Source: Blastobasis lacticolella (taxonomy: Eukaryota; Arthropoda; Insecta; Lepidoptera; Blastobasidae). From it: DNA of 64,000 bases. Where the stretch lies: assembly GCA_905147135.1 (NCBI GenBank), contig LR990049.1, positions 12,479,428 to 12,543,427 of the forward strand, in the 5' to 3' direction. The position numbers and the translations under genes were made by a program. Below the pieces are notes generated by a model that saw only the letters and a program-made list of their open reading frames with translations, did no database searches and was not told the DNA's origin. Positions 10,926 through 21,811 of this stretch are shown piece after piece (position 1 is the stretch's first letter; every line of letters begins with the position of its first letter).

Positions 10926-11062
10926 CTAAAATCTTAAATGAAAGGTTTAAGATGTTATACACAATAATTGGTTCTCCTAATGTGTACCCAAAAGGTCACA
11001 GAATTATTTTTAAGATAGTCACTTTACCTAATTTAATATATCCTGCCCAATCAATAAAATAT

Positions 11063-11405
11063 TCATCATCACAGCCCATAACAGTGCACTGCAGGACTTA
11101 GCCCGCCTTGCACCAAATTCTTAAACATGTTTAACGTTTTTTTGAATGAAGGTTTTGTTAAAGTATCAGCTTAAATGCTTTTAAGAATTAGGTGCTAGCC
11201 GCCCTTAGGGCCTCTCCCACGAAAGGGGAGATAATTGCCGTAATCTCCACGCTTGGCGGCGGGTTGGTGTTATAATATATAAATGGAAAAATCTGATTCC
11301 TATTTTCCAGCCTACGGAGAAAGAAAACTTTAGTCACCTTGTACCACACCCACGAGTATAAGAGGTTGGTGATATATTACTCTGCCGGACACCACATGGC
11401 CATAA
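11063..11405 (+). mobile_element. CATAACAGTCCACTGC-type repeat, copy 2, split by a MITE
   Basis: It starts ACAGCCCATAACAGTGCACT and resumes at 11205 with TTAGGGCCTCTCCCACGAAA, AATCTCCACGCTTGGCGG and a GGTGATATATTACTCTGCC end. The interruption at 11101-11204 is a younger inserted element. Confidence 0.7.
11101..11204. mobile_element. PIF/Harbinger-like MITE (104 bp) inside a LINE tail
   Basis: The ends GCCCGCCTTGCACCAAATTC and, as reverse complement, GGGCGGCTAGCACCTAATTC are inverted repeats continuing into TTAAA. The host repeat shows TTA on both sides (11098-11100 and 11205-11207), the 3-bp target typical of PIF/Harbinger elements. A relative may lie at 53701-53860. Confidence 0.7.
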
Positions 11406-13205
11406 AACATTACCTACATTCATAGAAACTTCTAACAGTCTTAAAAATCTCTATCAACTATTATTAAGTACGTATTACAGTAATAACTATAATAATATTT
11501 GCCCGAACAATGACCATTGTGCCCATTATCTTAAACACTAATATAAAAATATAGGTCAATTCTTCCCATAGTCCATAAACCCCGCCAACTTTCACCGCCA
11601 AACTGCAAAGAGATTTGAGAAAAAGTTCCGCCCGAGATACAAGCCTATGATTTATGTTACTTTTGCCACAAGAATATCCGAACAATTTTAACACTGTTAG
11701 GGCGAGTTGGAACATTGAAATATTGCGCTTGATAATGGAACAGCCGACGTATTTCTTCCTTCCCACCTTGCTAATTTAAAGTGCACGAAGCACTTGTTAA
11801 TGGTTAGAAATTAGCATTATAGTATTTTAGATTGTATATTAAACAAGTTATAGATCTGATATAAAAGTAAGTGGTGTACATTATGTCTGGTTACATGTTT
11901 ATTTTATTAAAATCGGTTAAAAAGTCATTCGAAAATATCCACCCATGGGGGGAACGCAGTCAACCTTTTGGGCGGGCACTCTGCCAAGTGGTAGCGATCT
12001 TGGTGATATATTTAGGCTGTTAAAGCGAGCATTACTTACTTTTAACCACGCTTCCACTTTACGTGTTCTTTTTGTTGTTCTCAGTACTATAACATTATTT
12101 ATTCTTAAAAAAAATGAATTCGCGCAATTGACCCACGCTCATGATTATACAAACTTTAGTACTTACCTAGTACCTATGGATTGGTTTACAGATTATTATT
12201 GCAAACTCTGACTGTCCAGTAACAAATCGAGCATACTGAATGTGTGCAAGATGATAGAACGTATTTGGAACGTTTAATATATTCAAAAAATTAAATCTAT
12301 TTATATGAAAATTATCCTATTATGAGCACATACCTATCTAACTTGCCTTTAATTCAATTTATGGATAAAAATTTGCAGCAGAAACTCTGAATTTATATCG
12401 AAAGTAGATTGTTTTGTATCAAAAGCCCTTTGAGAAAGGTATACGCTTGTTTCTTGAAGGTTCCAATTAGTAGGTAGGTAGTATTAAATACCTCAAGCTA
12501 TCTTCACTGCTGTCCGCTGTCCACCCCTAACATAATATGATAATACTGGCAACCAACAGCCAAGAACGTAGCTGCATCAGCCAACTTCCTGCAGCACCGG
12601 TGTTCCCGAGCCGGTACGATATTGAAACGTATAAAAAAGTTGCCTTTAGGTATATCTCACACTGAGTTCTAAGAACATTCTCTCTTTGTCTTTATCTTTG
12701 CACTGAAAAGAGACAGAACAACAGCGAATCCCGTTTATGTTCGTCTAGTGTAAAGTCACCGTTAGTGTTGCGCGAAGTGTCTACAAAATACATCTGCGGT
12801 TAATTCTGTGAGCGCAACAAAGTTGGTCCTTGACGAGTCTTTCATGACGCAATTCCACACAATAACAATATATAAAAGATGTATTATTATCGTAACAAAT
12901 GGCGACGCAAACAATGCGACCGAAATTTTATTGTACTCGTAAGCAAGTTAAAGGATGCGCTGTTTCGGTTGCGAACAATGAATGAAATCTCATTATAAAG
13001 GTATGTGCTACATTCAATTCAGTTTTGACAAATTATATATCGTAACTATAACGTAATGTCGAGATATTGTTTGTTATTTTGTTAAAATTAGTCAGAATAC
13101 ACAGGTTATGACCAAAATGAAGATAATCTACAGATACCAGGCTTGTCTTCGCGAGAATTAACATATGATTCATTGATACATAAGTATTTACTATTAACCA
13201 TCGTT
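11406..13205. other. AT-rich stretch without recognised feature
   Basis: Frames of 100 and 88 codons (11464-11766 minus, 11945-12211 plus) have no domain, no splice context and no low-bias coding look. Confidence 0.5.
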
Positions 13206-13366
13206 CATCACTATCACTACTTATTATAAAACAAAGACCCACGCCGTGTCTGCCCGTCTGTCTGTCTGTTCGCGATAAACTCAAAAACTACTGATTCATG
13301 AGGAAGTATTAGGCGTCTTTCAACTGATATAATGACTACTCGTGGGACGCCGGGGCGGGTCGCTAG
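13206..13366 (+). mobile_element. Short non-autonomous Helitron (probable)
   Basis: It starts near TCACTATCACTACTTATTAT, followed by AAAACAAAGACCCACGCCG, TGTCTGTCTG and AAACTCAAAAACTACTG, and ends GGGCGGGTCGCTAG at 13366 followed by T. The 3' CTAG|T matches the Helitron CTRR|T rule; a GC-rich stem-like stretch precedes it. The 5' boundary is approximate. Confidence 0.55.
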
Positions 13367-13699
13367 TTTCTACCGTAATTGTCTACCGTAGCCTAGCTAT
13401 ATCAAGGATTATATATCTGTAAGCTTCCACAATATTTTAAAGTACTACCATCTGCCATATAGTGTATTATGTTTATGTCACGTTTTTCCAATTCGCAGTT
13501 TCGTGTTTTCATTGTCGCCCACCATATCGCGTATGTCGCAATCCCCGTGGCGACAAACAAAGGGTCGATTTGTCGCTGCATTGTCGTGATACAATGGATG
13601 CTGGTTGAGTGCTTGCGAGTATTCGATGCTGACTGAGGTGATGTCTGCCCTACGTTGGAAACCAAACTTTGCTTAGGTTTACAGTTCAAAATATAAGGC

Positions 13700-13800
13700 T
13701 TACGACACAAGGATGCCCAAGACCGGACGAAATGGAGGAAAATGAGTCGGAAGCCGGGACTGACCGCTCGGATGACGATGACAGTTTAAAATATAAGATG
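13700..13800 (+). pseudogene. LINE ORF2 C-terminal scrap
   Basis: One frame reads AQDRTKWRKMSRK, a signature of the end of a lepidopteran LINE reverse transcriptase, followed by GGGACTGACCGCTCGGATGA as in the fragment near 4140. Directly upstream of the gypsy insertion. Confidence 0.5.
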
Positions 13801-13837
13801 GCCAAATATCATAATACTTAAATACGTACATTATACA

Positions 13838-14385
13838 TGTAGTGTAACTACGTATTAGTATTTATTTTATATATTTAATCTGATAATAAACTAAATATAA
13901 GATTGTAAAATAGAAATAAATAATATGTATAGTATAATATAATATGATAAGCATTACAATAGTATTATAATAGTGTAACATAAAAGAACGTACACCGGAC
14001 AGACCAACTACTTTTGTTAGTAGACGATTTTGTGACACGCGTGGCGGTAGTCGCAAAATCACATCTACCGGCTCCTACGCCGCGAACGCGGGTCGGTCCG
14101 GTCGGCAGTCCGCAGCCATAAGAGACGCGAGACGCACGTCACTCTGTGCACCGCCCACGTACCTACTTTTATACGTAATCCATTTTCTGTACTTCCTATT
14201 TCTAGAACTGTCTTCCATCGCTTCTAATTTCTCCTTCTGTGCTTGTTCAGACTTTCATTGTGTGTACTGTATTCTGTATCGGTATAGGTACCTATTCAGT
14301 TTGAATAAAAACTAAAAGTGAGTGAACATTTTGTGGCTTCATTTTTACCATCTAATCCACCACCAGCACCATCACATCACTTTAT
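13838..14385 (+). repeat. 5' LTR of the gypsy element (548 bp)
   Basis: It begins TGTAGTGTAACTACG and ends …CACATCACTTTAT just before the primer site. No mismatch to the 3' LTR was seen over the whole length at a constant offset of 4569. The first part is AT-rich (TATAGTATAATATAATATG), the middle is GC-rich, and AATAAA at 14304-14309 is the likely polyadenylation signal. The exact 3' end may be 1-4 bases shorter because it overlaps the target duplication. Confidence 0.92.
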
Positions 14386-14397
14386 TGGTGACCCCGA
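14386..14397 (+). promoter_or_regulatory. Primer-binding site, tRNA-Trp
   Basis: TGGTGACCCCGA is complementary to the CCA end of insect tRNA-Trp as I recall it (…TCGGGGTCACCA). It lies directly at the inner edge of the 5' LTR, where minus-strand DNA synthesis starts. Use of tRNA-Trp is characteristic of the CsRn1 clade. Confidence 0.75.
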
Positions 14398-14407
14398 GAA
14401 GAGCACA

Positions 14408-15247
14408 ATGTTGGGCGATTACGGCGAAGGCAGCAACAAAGGAAGAAATGTGGATCGAGTTGCCGTGCGGATACCGCCATTTTACCCGTCGAAACCGTCG
14501 ATGTGGTTCTCGGCGCTCGAGAGCCAATTTGTATTGGCGAACATCACTCAAGATTCGACGAAATACCACTATACGGTGTCCAGCCTCGAGCCGATGTATG
14601 CTGATGTGGTCGAGGACGTCATCAACGCTCCTCCAGCACCTGACAAGTACGAGCGGCTCAAGACCGAGCTGATCAAGCGGCTCACGGTGTCACAGCAGAG
14701 CAGGGTAAAGCAGCTGCTGAACCACGAGGAGTTGGGAGACCGGAAGCCGTCCCACTTTCTTCGTCACCTGAAGCACCTGGCGGGGCCAGGAATACCGGAT
14801 GACTTCATCAGGACCCTCTGGGCTGGTCGCCTGCCCAGCAGCATGCAGACGATTATCGCGTCTCAGGCCAAGGCGACACTGGAGGAAGTTGCCGAGTTAG
14901 CGGACCAGATAATGGACATAGTAGCACCGGTTCCACAAGTGTCAGCAGCGCAGGCGAAACCGCTGCTCTCTGCAGCACCAGCTCCAGTTACCAGCTCGTC
15001 GGCATCAGGCGAGATAGCTCAGCTTATTCGGCAAGTAGCGGCTCTGACAGTGCAGGTCGACGGGTTGTCGCGTTCGCGAGCCAGGAGCAAGTCGGATAAT
15101 CGCCGGCGTGGGCGTTCGGCATCTACGCGGTCCCAGTCCAACTACAGGCAGTATCCCGTCTGCTGGTATCATTCCAAGCACGGCAGTAACGCAAGGAAGT
15201 GCGTAAAACCCTGCGACTACGCGGGAAACGCTCTGGGCGGTCGATAA
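14408..15247 (+). CDS. gag: Gag protein of gypsy element
   Basis: The structural protein forms the particle that packages the element RNA. The first ATG in frame is at 14408 ([12 protein letters not shown]), only 10 bases after the primer site; the frame is open back into the LTR (to 14309) but without an ATG. It has 279 residues. The capsid-like part has [19 protein letters not shown] near residue 20 and the helical region [19 protein letters not shown] proline/serine-rich linker follows, then a basic stretch ([17 protein letters not shown]). The C-terminal knuckle is [18 protein letters not shown], i.e. C-x2-H-x9-C-x3-C. This CHCC type, rather than CCHC, fits CsRn1 elements. The gag stop is TAA at 15245. 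Confidence 0.9.
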   Translation: MLGDYGEGSNKGRNVDRVAVRIPPFYPSKPSMWFSALESQFVLANITQDSTKYHYTVSSLEPMYADVVEDVINAPPAPDKYERLKTELIKRLTVSQQSRVKQLLNHEELGDRKPSHFLRHLKHLAGPGIPDDFIRTLWAGRLPSSMQTIIASQAKATLEEVAELADQIMDIVAPVPQVSAAQAKPLLSAAPAPVTSSSASGEIAQLIRQVAALTVQVDGLSRSRARSKSDNRRRGRSASTRSQSNYRQYPVCWYHSKHGSNARKCVKPCDYAGNALGGR

Positions 15248-15266
15248 TGGCGGCCGACGGCTGCCC
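15223..15266 (+). promoter_or_regulatory. -1 ribosomal frameshift site (GGGAAAC plus stem)
   Basis: The heptamer G GGA AAC (15223-15229) is phased exactly on the gag codons GGA AAC, the canonical X XXY YYZ arrangement. Slipping back one base puts ribosomes into the pol frame, which is open from before 15199. After a 5-base spacer, GGGC (15235) can pair with GCCC (15263-15266) and GTCG (15240) with CGAC (15255), a plausible stimulatory stem. The gag stop follows 16 bases downstream of the heptamer. No in-vivo evidence is available; the stem is inferred. Confidence 0.8.
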
Positions 15267-18200
15267 AAGCACCGGTCGCTTATTTGTGACGGACAGACAA
15301 TCTGCTGTGCAGTTTTTAGTGGACACTGGTAGCGATTTGTGCGTGTTTCCGAGATCTAGTGTTAAAGGTACTCGTCCTAGAACGAATTATGAGTTGTGTG
15401 CGGCGAATGGTACGGTTATCAACACCTACGGTTACATTCATTTGGTGCTAAACCTAGGCTTACGCCGCGACTTTACGTGGCGGTTTATTGTCGCCGATGT
15501 AACCAAAGCGATAATTGGTGTAGATTTTTTGTCGCACTACAACCTAGTTGTTGATATCCGTAACCAGCGCCTTATAGACAGTAGTACAACGCTCACGACC
15601 ACGGGGTTGCTTGCACGTAATACTGATGATGTTTCTTCGGTGAAGGTAGTATCTGGTCATTCTGTGTATCATGACATACTAGCCAAATACCCAGAAGTCA
15701 CTCGTCCACCCGGTATTCATCGCACAACACGTCACAACACTGTACACTACATCCGTACCACACCCGGCCCACCTGTTTCTGGCACACCCCGTAGACTGGC
15801 ACCTGACAAGTTATTAATAGCGAGGTCTGAGTTTGAGGCCATGCTCAAAAATGGCACTTGTCGACCATCAGATTCTCCTTGGGCGTCGCCTCTTCATCTC
15901 GCGCCTAAGAAGGACAACGGTTGGCGTCCCTGTGGCGACTACCGTATGCTCAATGCCAGAACCGTGCCTGACAAGTACCCGATTAAGCACATTCATGATT
16001 TCTCCCATAATCTTGCAGGTTGCAGTGTGTTTTCCACCATCGATTTGGTTAAGGCATATAACCAGATCCCCGTGCACGTCGACGACATCGCCAAGACCGC
16101 CATCACCACACCGTTTGGGCTGTACGAATTCCCTTACATGACGTTTGGGCTTCGTAACGCCGGCCAGACGTTCCAGCGGTTCGTCGACGAGATGCTGCGG
16201 GGCCTGGATTTCACGTACGCCTACTTGGATGACTTTTTGGTCTTTTCCAAGGATAAACAGACCCATGAGGAACACCTCCACCAGCTATTCACCAGACTCA
16301 AGGCCTACGGCATGGTGGTAAATACCGCCAAGTGCGTTTTCGGGGCCTCCGAGGTCACGTTTTTAGGTTACCACATTTCGGCTGAGGGGACAACTCCACT
16401 GCCGTCGAAGGTCCAAGCCATCAGGGAATTTCCAATTCCCAAAACGGTAAGGGAGCTACGTAGGTTCCTGGGTATGGTAAACTTTTACCGTAGGTTTATT
16501 CCAGGTGCTGCTCAACACCAGGCGCCATTGAACGAGCTTCTCCTCGGATCGGTGAAGGGATCGCATCCGGTCAGCATTGCTGGTGAACGTCTTCGGTCAT
16601 TTGAAGCCTGCAAAGAAGGTCTCAGTCAGGCCGCCTTGCTGGCTCACCCGAGGTACGACGCGAAGCTTGCTCTAGTCACAGATGCTTCGGACACAGCCAT
16701 TGGAGCAGTTCTTCAGCAGCTAGCCGCCGATGGTACTTTTCAGCCCCTCGCATTCTTCTCTCGTAAGCTCAGTCCTTCCCAGCGGAAGTACTCACCTTAC
16801 GATCGAGAACTGCTTGCCATCTACGAGAGCGTGAAGTACTTTCGGCATATGGTTGAGGCTAGGCACTTTGTGATCTATACTGATCACAAACCTATTGTCT
16901 TTGCCTTCCATAACCGAAAGGAGAACTGCTCCCCAAGGCAATTTCGACATCTGGACCTGATAGCGCAGTTCACGACGGACATCCGTCATATATCCGGTAA
17001 GGACAATGTGGTAGCAGATGCCCTTTCCCGAGTCGACGAAGTGGTTCAGCCGGTTTCCTTGGAGCATCTAGCGGCAGCTCAGCGTGCTGACGGCGAGCTT
17101 AACAACCTCATCGAGGGGACCACGTCGCTACGCTTGGTGAAGGTATCGTGCCCGGGTCCCCAGACGCAAATTTATTGCGATGACAGCGCCGGCACTCCCA
17201 GACCTTACGTCCCACTGCCCTTTCGTCGACAGATTTTCGACAGCCTACATGCACTGAGCCACCCTGGTGCCAACGCCACGGCAAGATTGGTTTCAGAGAG
17301 TTATGTATGGCCAGGCGTGCGAAGGGACTGCAGGGAGTGGGTTCGAGCCTGCTTAGCGTGCCAACGCTCAAAGGTCACCCGGCATGTCTCTGCACCCCTC
17401 GGTTCCTTCAAACTTCCAGCAGCCAGGTTTAAGTTTGTCCACATAGACCTGGTCGGGCCGTTACCTGTCTCGCAAGGTTTTCGGTACTGTCTCACGGCAA
17501 TCGACCGCTTTACGCGTTGGCCTGAGGCAATTCCACTTGCGGACATCACGGCAGAGACAGTGGCGAAAGCCTTGATGAGTGGGTGGATTTCACGATTCGG
17601 TTGTCCTACAGACATTGTCACGGATCGTGGTCGACAATTCGAGTCTGCATTGTTCGAGCAGCTCTCGAAAATTGCGGGATTTCAGCATCGCCGAACTACG
17701 GCATATCATCCTGCCTGCAACGGACTCGTGGAGAGGTTTCATCGGCAGCTGAAAGCTGCCATAATCTGCCACGGGACTGTTAACTGGGTTGACTCCCTTG
17801 CACCAGTGTTGCTGGGAATAAGGAGTGCGTTCAAGGAGGACCTCCAAACAACGTCCGCGGAGCTGGTTTACGGCGAACCTCTGCGCCTACCTGGCGGATT
17901 TTTTGACACAGCAGCTGAGGATGGTACCGTTGACTTGACTTTGTTCACGTCAAGACTTCGGGGTATCATCCAAAGCTTGCAGCCATCTCCAGCATCTCGC
18001 CATAGCGGAAGACGTTCCGCATTCGTATTCAAGGACTTAGCCACATGTACTCACGTATTTTTGCGTGACTGCACTGTTGGCGGGTCCTTGAAACCTGCTT
18101 ATACCGGTCCCTTCGAAGTTCTCCAGCGCGGTGACAAGATCTTCACCATTCTTGTCAACGGTAAGAGCACCACAGTGTCGATTGACCGCATAAAACCGGC

Positions 18201-18384
18201 CTACACATTACGCACCAGTGACATACTTTATACACCTGTCACGTTAACACCTAACACACACACTTCACCCACACATACTCACATGACACACACGGATGAC
18301 CGGAGCCTACCTAATACTGAAGAGCAAGTCATCAGAACTCGGTCAGGGCGTAAGGTAAAATTTCCGGACTATTATCGCCCGTAG
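15229..18384 (+). CDS. pol: Pol polyprotein (PR-RT-RNase H-IN) of gypsy element
   Basis: The frame is open 15199-18384 with no stop or shift; decoding should start at 15229 after the -1 slip, giving about 1051 pol residues fused to Gag. Protease: [10 protein letters not shown] with the catalytic Asp at 15322, and the later IIGVDFL motif. Reverse transcriptase: [11 protein letters not shown], the [11 protein letters not shown] motif, [15 protein letters not shown], and the catalytic YLDD at 16222-16233. RNase [12 protein letters not shown] (Asp at 16681), [21 protein letters not shown] and DALSR. Integrase: zinc-binding H…H…CLACQRSK around 17245-17365, then the D,D-35-E triad: Asp in HIDLVG (17446), Asp in VTDRGRQF (17623) and Glu in GLVERFH (17731). 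A GPF-type module (YTGPFEVL) lies near the C-terminus; no chromodomain and no env were seen. The C-terminus [15 protein letters not shown] resembles those of other insect gypsy elements. All catalytic residues checked are present. Confidence 0.95.
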   Translation, partial: RSGRSIMAADGCPSTGRLFVTDRQSAVQFLVDTGSDLCVFPRSSVKGTRPRTNYELCAANGTVINTYGYIHLVLNLGLRRDFTWRFIVADVTKAIIGVDFLSHYNLVVDIRNQRLIDSSTTLTTTGLLARNTDDVSSVKVVSGHSVYHDILAKYPEVTRPPGIHRTTRHNTVHYIRTTPGPPVSGTPRRLAPDKLLIARSEFEAMLKNGTCRPSDSPWASPLHLAPKKDNGWRPCGDYRMLNARTVPDKYPIKHIHDFSHNLAGCSVFSTIDLVKAYNQIPVHVDDIAKTAITTPFGLYEFPYMTFGLRNAGQTFQRFVDEMLRGLDFTYAYLDDFLVFSKDKQTHEEHLHQLFTRLKAYGMVVNTAKCVFGASEVTFLGYHISAEGTTPLPSKVQAIREFPIPKTVRELRRFLGMVNFYRRFIPGAAQHQAPLNELLLGSVKGSHPVSIAGERLRSFEACKEGLSQAALLAHPRYDAKLALVTDASDTAIGAVLQQLAADGTFQPLAFFSRKLSPSQRKYSPYDRELLAIYESVKYFRHMVEARHFVIYTDHKPIVFAFHNRKENCSPRQFRHLDLIAQFTTDIRHISGKDNVVADALSRVDEVVQPVSLEHLAAAQRADGELNNLIEGTTSLRLVKVSCPGPQTQIYCDDSAGTPRPYVPLPFRRQIFDSLHALSHPGANATARLVSESYVWPGVRRDCREWVRACLACQRSKVTRHVSAPLGSFKLPAARFKFVHIDLVGPLPVSQGFRYCLTAIDRFTRWPEAIPLADITAETVAKALMSGWISRFGCPTDIVTDRGRQFESALFEQLSKIAGFQHRRTTAYHPACNGLVERFHRQLKAAIICHGTVNWVDSLAPVLLGIRSAFKEDLQTTSAELVYGEPLRLPGGFFDTAAEDGTVDLTLFTSRLRGIIQSLQPSPASRHSGRRSAFVFKDLATCTHVFLRDCTVGGSLKPAYTGPFEVLQRGDKIFTILVNGKSTTVSIDRIKPAYTLRTSDILYTPVTLTPNTHTSPTHTHMTHTDDRSLPNTEEQVIRTRSGRKVKFPDYYRP

Positions 18385-18392
18385 CCCGGTCT

Positions 18393-18405
18393 CTGGAGGG
18401 GGGTG
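18393..18405 (+). promoter_or_regulatory. Polypurine tract
   Basis: TGGAGGGGGGTGA lies directly before the 3' LTR. It is the expected RNase H-resistant primer for plus-strand synthesis. Confidence 0.8.
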
Positions 18406-18406
18406 A

Positions 18407-18954
18407 TGTAGTGTAACTACGTATTAGTATTTATTTTATATATTTAATCTGATAATAAACTAAATATAAGATTGTAAAATAGAAATAAATAATATGTATA
18501 GTATAATATAATATGATAAGCATTACAATAGTATTATAATAGTGTAACATAAAAGAACGTACACCGGACAGACCAACTACTTTTGTTAGTAGACGATTTT
18601 GTGACACGCGTGGCGGTAGTCGCAAAATCACATCTACCGGCTCCTACGCCGCGAACGCGGGTCGGTCCGGTCGGCAGTCCGCAGCCATAAGAGACGCGAG
18701 ACGCACGTCACTCTGTGCACCGCCCACGTACCTACTTTTATACGTAATCCATTTTCTGTACTTCCTATTTCTAGAACTGTCTTCCATCGCTTCTAATTTC
18801 TCCTTCTGTGCTTGTTCAGACTTTCATTGTGTGTACTGTATTCTGTATCGGTATAGGTACCTATTCAGTTTGAATAAAAACTAAAAGTGAGTGAACATTT
18901 TGTGGCTTCATTTTTACCATCTAATCCACCACCAGCACCATCACATCACTTTAT
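18407..18954 (+). repeat. 3' LTR of the gypsy element (548 bp)
   Basis: Identical by eye to 13838-14385. AATAAA at 18873-18878 would serve as polyadenylation signal of the genomic transcript. Confidence 0.92.
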
Positions 18955-20777
18955 ACACATACTAACATAATGGCACGCCCTTTTTTTGTAGGAGTAGCAG
19001 AGACCACAATGTTCCGCATGCTATGGTCCTGACAAACTTCTCATCGCTTCTTCCACATTAAAAAAATCTAATAAATGTTACCTATGTATTTAGAATTATG
19101 ACGGAACTAAAATATGAGATCGACGATGCAGCGAGCTCATCTAAGATATCTTGTGTGATTTATTAGTTTTATTATATTATAAAGAATCTCAAACGAATTT
19201 TGTCAGAGTGCTACCGCACCTGTCGCTATAGCAACGATATGAAGCACAAATCATATTTAATGGCCGCAACATTAATAAACCTTTGGGTTGAATAAAGGTA
19301 TCACATCCTGGACGGCATCGTATCTTTCCATCACGAGAGACTGCGGTCAAACGTGACTCCATTACGTATAAAAACAACATGAACGGCATCCCGGCAGTAT
19401 TCCTGTAATTATAGCTAATGAGAAAATCAAATAACGTCGTTATATCAACAATAATCATACAATATGAATCAACATAACAACAATATCCTGGAACATGATT
19501 GATTACCTAGTTAATAGGTAAACCGAATTGGAATGACTTCGTAAATTCAGATACATGCACTAATCTAAAAGCTTAGTTATGTAGGTACCTATAGGTACGC
19601 TAATCATTAAAAGCTTTAATTCAATTTCATTTAGTACAAAATATGCAATGTTAATAGAAGCAGATAATACTAATCCACAGTCAAAATTATTCAATAAATC
19701 AGCCAATCTACTTACTTTAAAATAAAGTGATGGTGACCTTCAATGTTGACAATTTCATAGGTAATATGTGGTGGACGCTAGTCAACACAAGATCTTTTTG
19801 TTATCTACACTTAGCTAATAGCTTAATGTTCAAACTACATACTCGAAAACAGTCGTTTAAGGATAAATCTTTTCACGCCAATCGATAAAATTTTAAAAAT
19901 GTATTTTATTTTCCATATTATTTTTATTACACCGGTATCATAAAATAACGATTCAGTCGTTATACAACACTTTTATTTTTTATTTCTGGTCGGATGCGGT
20001 ATTGGCTGATACCGAACTATGCCATTATCTGTGCATGGAGGGTGAGTGGCTATATGGAATTATTTCCCGCTCAACAGAATATTTCTTTTCATTGTTTGGG
20101 AATGTCTTTTTCTTCTTTGAAGCAAAAAAATAGATAAATGTGAATCTTGATATCAACGATGCGACGGAAATGACTCGCAGTTAATTTCCACCAAAGTTGA
20201 GGAACGAAAATTTTAAATAGTGCAATGCAACTCGGCTACGCCTCGTGTGATAAACAGACACTCATGACCCCCTTATTATGCGAGTTGCATAAACTACTAC
20301 TAAATGTTTTTAGTTATAGAGACACCCTTTTACGCCGCCCAAACATAAAAGCAAAGACTATTTTTGCACCGCTAATGTATGTTATCAAAGGAAGTCCGCG
20401 GGACAGTGTGGCGGAAATTGTCACGCATTAGGGGGACATTAGCCGTCTAATAGGGGGATACCTCGCGTCCGTTCAGATAGGAACGAATACGAGTAGCACC
20501 TATTCATATTGCAGAAGTTGCGTAATATCGCTATGCAGTAGTAGGGGACGGGAGGTCATATGACGCGTTCAAAGTTCACTTTATTATCATCGTGTACATA
20601 TAAAGTGGCTGCTTAAACGCCGCACTTGTTTAGTTTATTATTAGGTTTGGGTAGGTTTGTGTCACGACGTCTACTTTATCTTCTTGTGTACAAACATAGC
20701 TATACATACCTTACCTATGCATATATTTAAATACATATGATTAGTTGATTTTTCAGAAAATAAAATATTTCACTTAA
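18955..20777. other. AT-rich stretch without recognised feature
   Basis: Frames here (89 codons at 19189-19458 minus, 68 at 20225-20431 plus) have no domain. A GTAGGTACCTATAGGTAC word at 19581 is common in lepidopteran DNA. Confidence 0.5.
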
Positions 20778-20944
20778 GGCCCTGACACAAACAAAGCTCG
20801 GCGCGAGCGTGGCGCGAGCGCGGTGCGATAGTTGCCTAGGCAACGCGCCAGCATCGCGCCGCGCTCAGGCCGCGCTCACGCCGCGCTCAGGCCGCGCTCA
20901 GGCCGGCGTGAGCGCGGCGCCGCGCCTGCGCTGTGCAGTGCCAC
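20778..20944. mobile_element. GC-rich element with X-box palindrome, family E, copy 1
   Basis: It starts GGCCCTGACACAAACAAAGC then TCGGCGCGAGCG. At 20831-20844 is the perfect palindrome GTTGCCTAGGCAAC. A tandem part with an 11-12-base unit of the type CCGCGCTCAGG follows to 20905. It contrasts sharply with AT-rich flanks. The inverted relative at 27411-27606 carries the same end sequence. The right end is uncertain. An 83-codon frame here is a composition artefact. Confidence 0.6.
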
Positions 20945-21330
20945 AAACTTATCAGACCTGGTACTGGCGGCGCTGTTTTTAGGATTGACATGTCAGTTCA
21001 AATACATTTCAAAAGTAAGTGTCGATATTTTTCCGCAGTTCCAGTTTTGGCCACCGCGTTTCTATGACAATCGGCACACATAGAGTGGCTGCTCCATTAT
21101 TCGGGGAATTGAATTTTTAGGATGGTAATACTCCCACATGTCGTAATAGCGGGTTAATTACTCGTTTCTTTTTACCAACAGTCCGAATCTTTCCTCCTAA
21201 TTTGACTGGTGCATTACGCAGATAATTTAGAACCTGAGGACGAATTTAGGCTTACTTTTTATTCCCCTCTACTCGCTAGCTTGCAAGAGTATATATAAGG
21301 TAGGTAAAAACCTGAAGCTTGGTAAAGTAA
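20945..21330. other. Unmarked stretch
   Basis: No recognised repeat or coding segment. Confidence 0.45.
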
Positions 21331-21415
21331 GCCCTACCTCTGAAATAAGTCGCCTTTTACGACACCTCTTAGTGTGGACGGCGATGCTATTTTACTCTGT
21401 TGGACACCACACTGC
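21331..21415 (+). repeat. End fragment of CATAACAGTCCACTGC-type repeat
   Basis: AAGTCGCCTTTTACGACACC, GCGATGCTATTTTACTCTG and TTGGACACCACACTGC match the 3' part of the repeat seen at 6716 and 11063. Confidence 0.5.
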
Positions 21416-21811
21416 AAATTTTGCTCCCTAGGTAGGCCCCCTAAGGTAGGTAGGATGAAGGGGCACAGCTCTCCTACATCAGAATCAAAACATTTCAGTC
21501 CGACTTATTTGTCGAGTTAGACAAACTTTTAATGATACCGTAACATAGAGCACAAATTCTACAGTGCAAAAATTCGGTGGCTAGAGTCTAACGCTGATAT
21601 AGATGTTTTGTTTAAGTACCCGCTACAGTACACAGAAAATTGCGCTCAATCTTATCCACCACAATGGTACAAAACACATTGATATCAAATTACATTTCTT
21701 TCGACAATCTTTCGGCCTGCCAGATGATAAGTAGTAATAGATGGTAATATAATAAGAAATGGTTTATGGTATGCAAGTATTGCCATAATATTTACATTTC
21801 AATTTCTGGAG

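Larger units (their letters stand above)
13838..18954 (+). mobile_element. Complete Ty3/gypsy LTR retrotransposon, CsRn1/Kabuki-like
   Basis: Structure in order: 5' LTR, tRNA-Trp primer site, gag, frameshift, pol (protease, RT, RNase H, integrase), polypurine tract, 3' LTR. There is no env. The flank TTATACA occurs at 13831-13837 and again at 18951-18957; part of it overlaps the LTR end, so the true target duplication is 4-6 bases (for example ATACA). The LTRs are identical by eye and all motifs are intact, so the insertion is recent and may encode active proteins. Clade assignment rests on the tRNA-Trp primer site, the CHCC gag knuckle and the pol motifs (recalled traits of CsRn1 elements), not on a tree. 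Confidence 0.93.

Noticed and set aside
13862..14062. 66-codon ORF repeated at 18431-18631
   Set aside because: Both lie in the identical LTRs; AT-rich antisense sequence without a domain, not an extra retroelement gene.
15868..16281. 137-codon minus ORF inside pol
   Set aside because: Antisense shadow of the conserved reverse-transcriptase region.
13838..18954. An env gene making the gypsy element a retrovirus-like errantivirus
   Set aside because: The pol stop at 18384 is followed within ten bases by the polypurine tract and 3' LTR; there is no room for a third frame.
20832..21083. 83-codon ORF and the opposite-strand ORFs near 27323-27696
   Set aside because: Composition artefacts of the GC-rich family E elements; arginine/alanine-rich with no domain.
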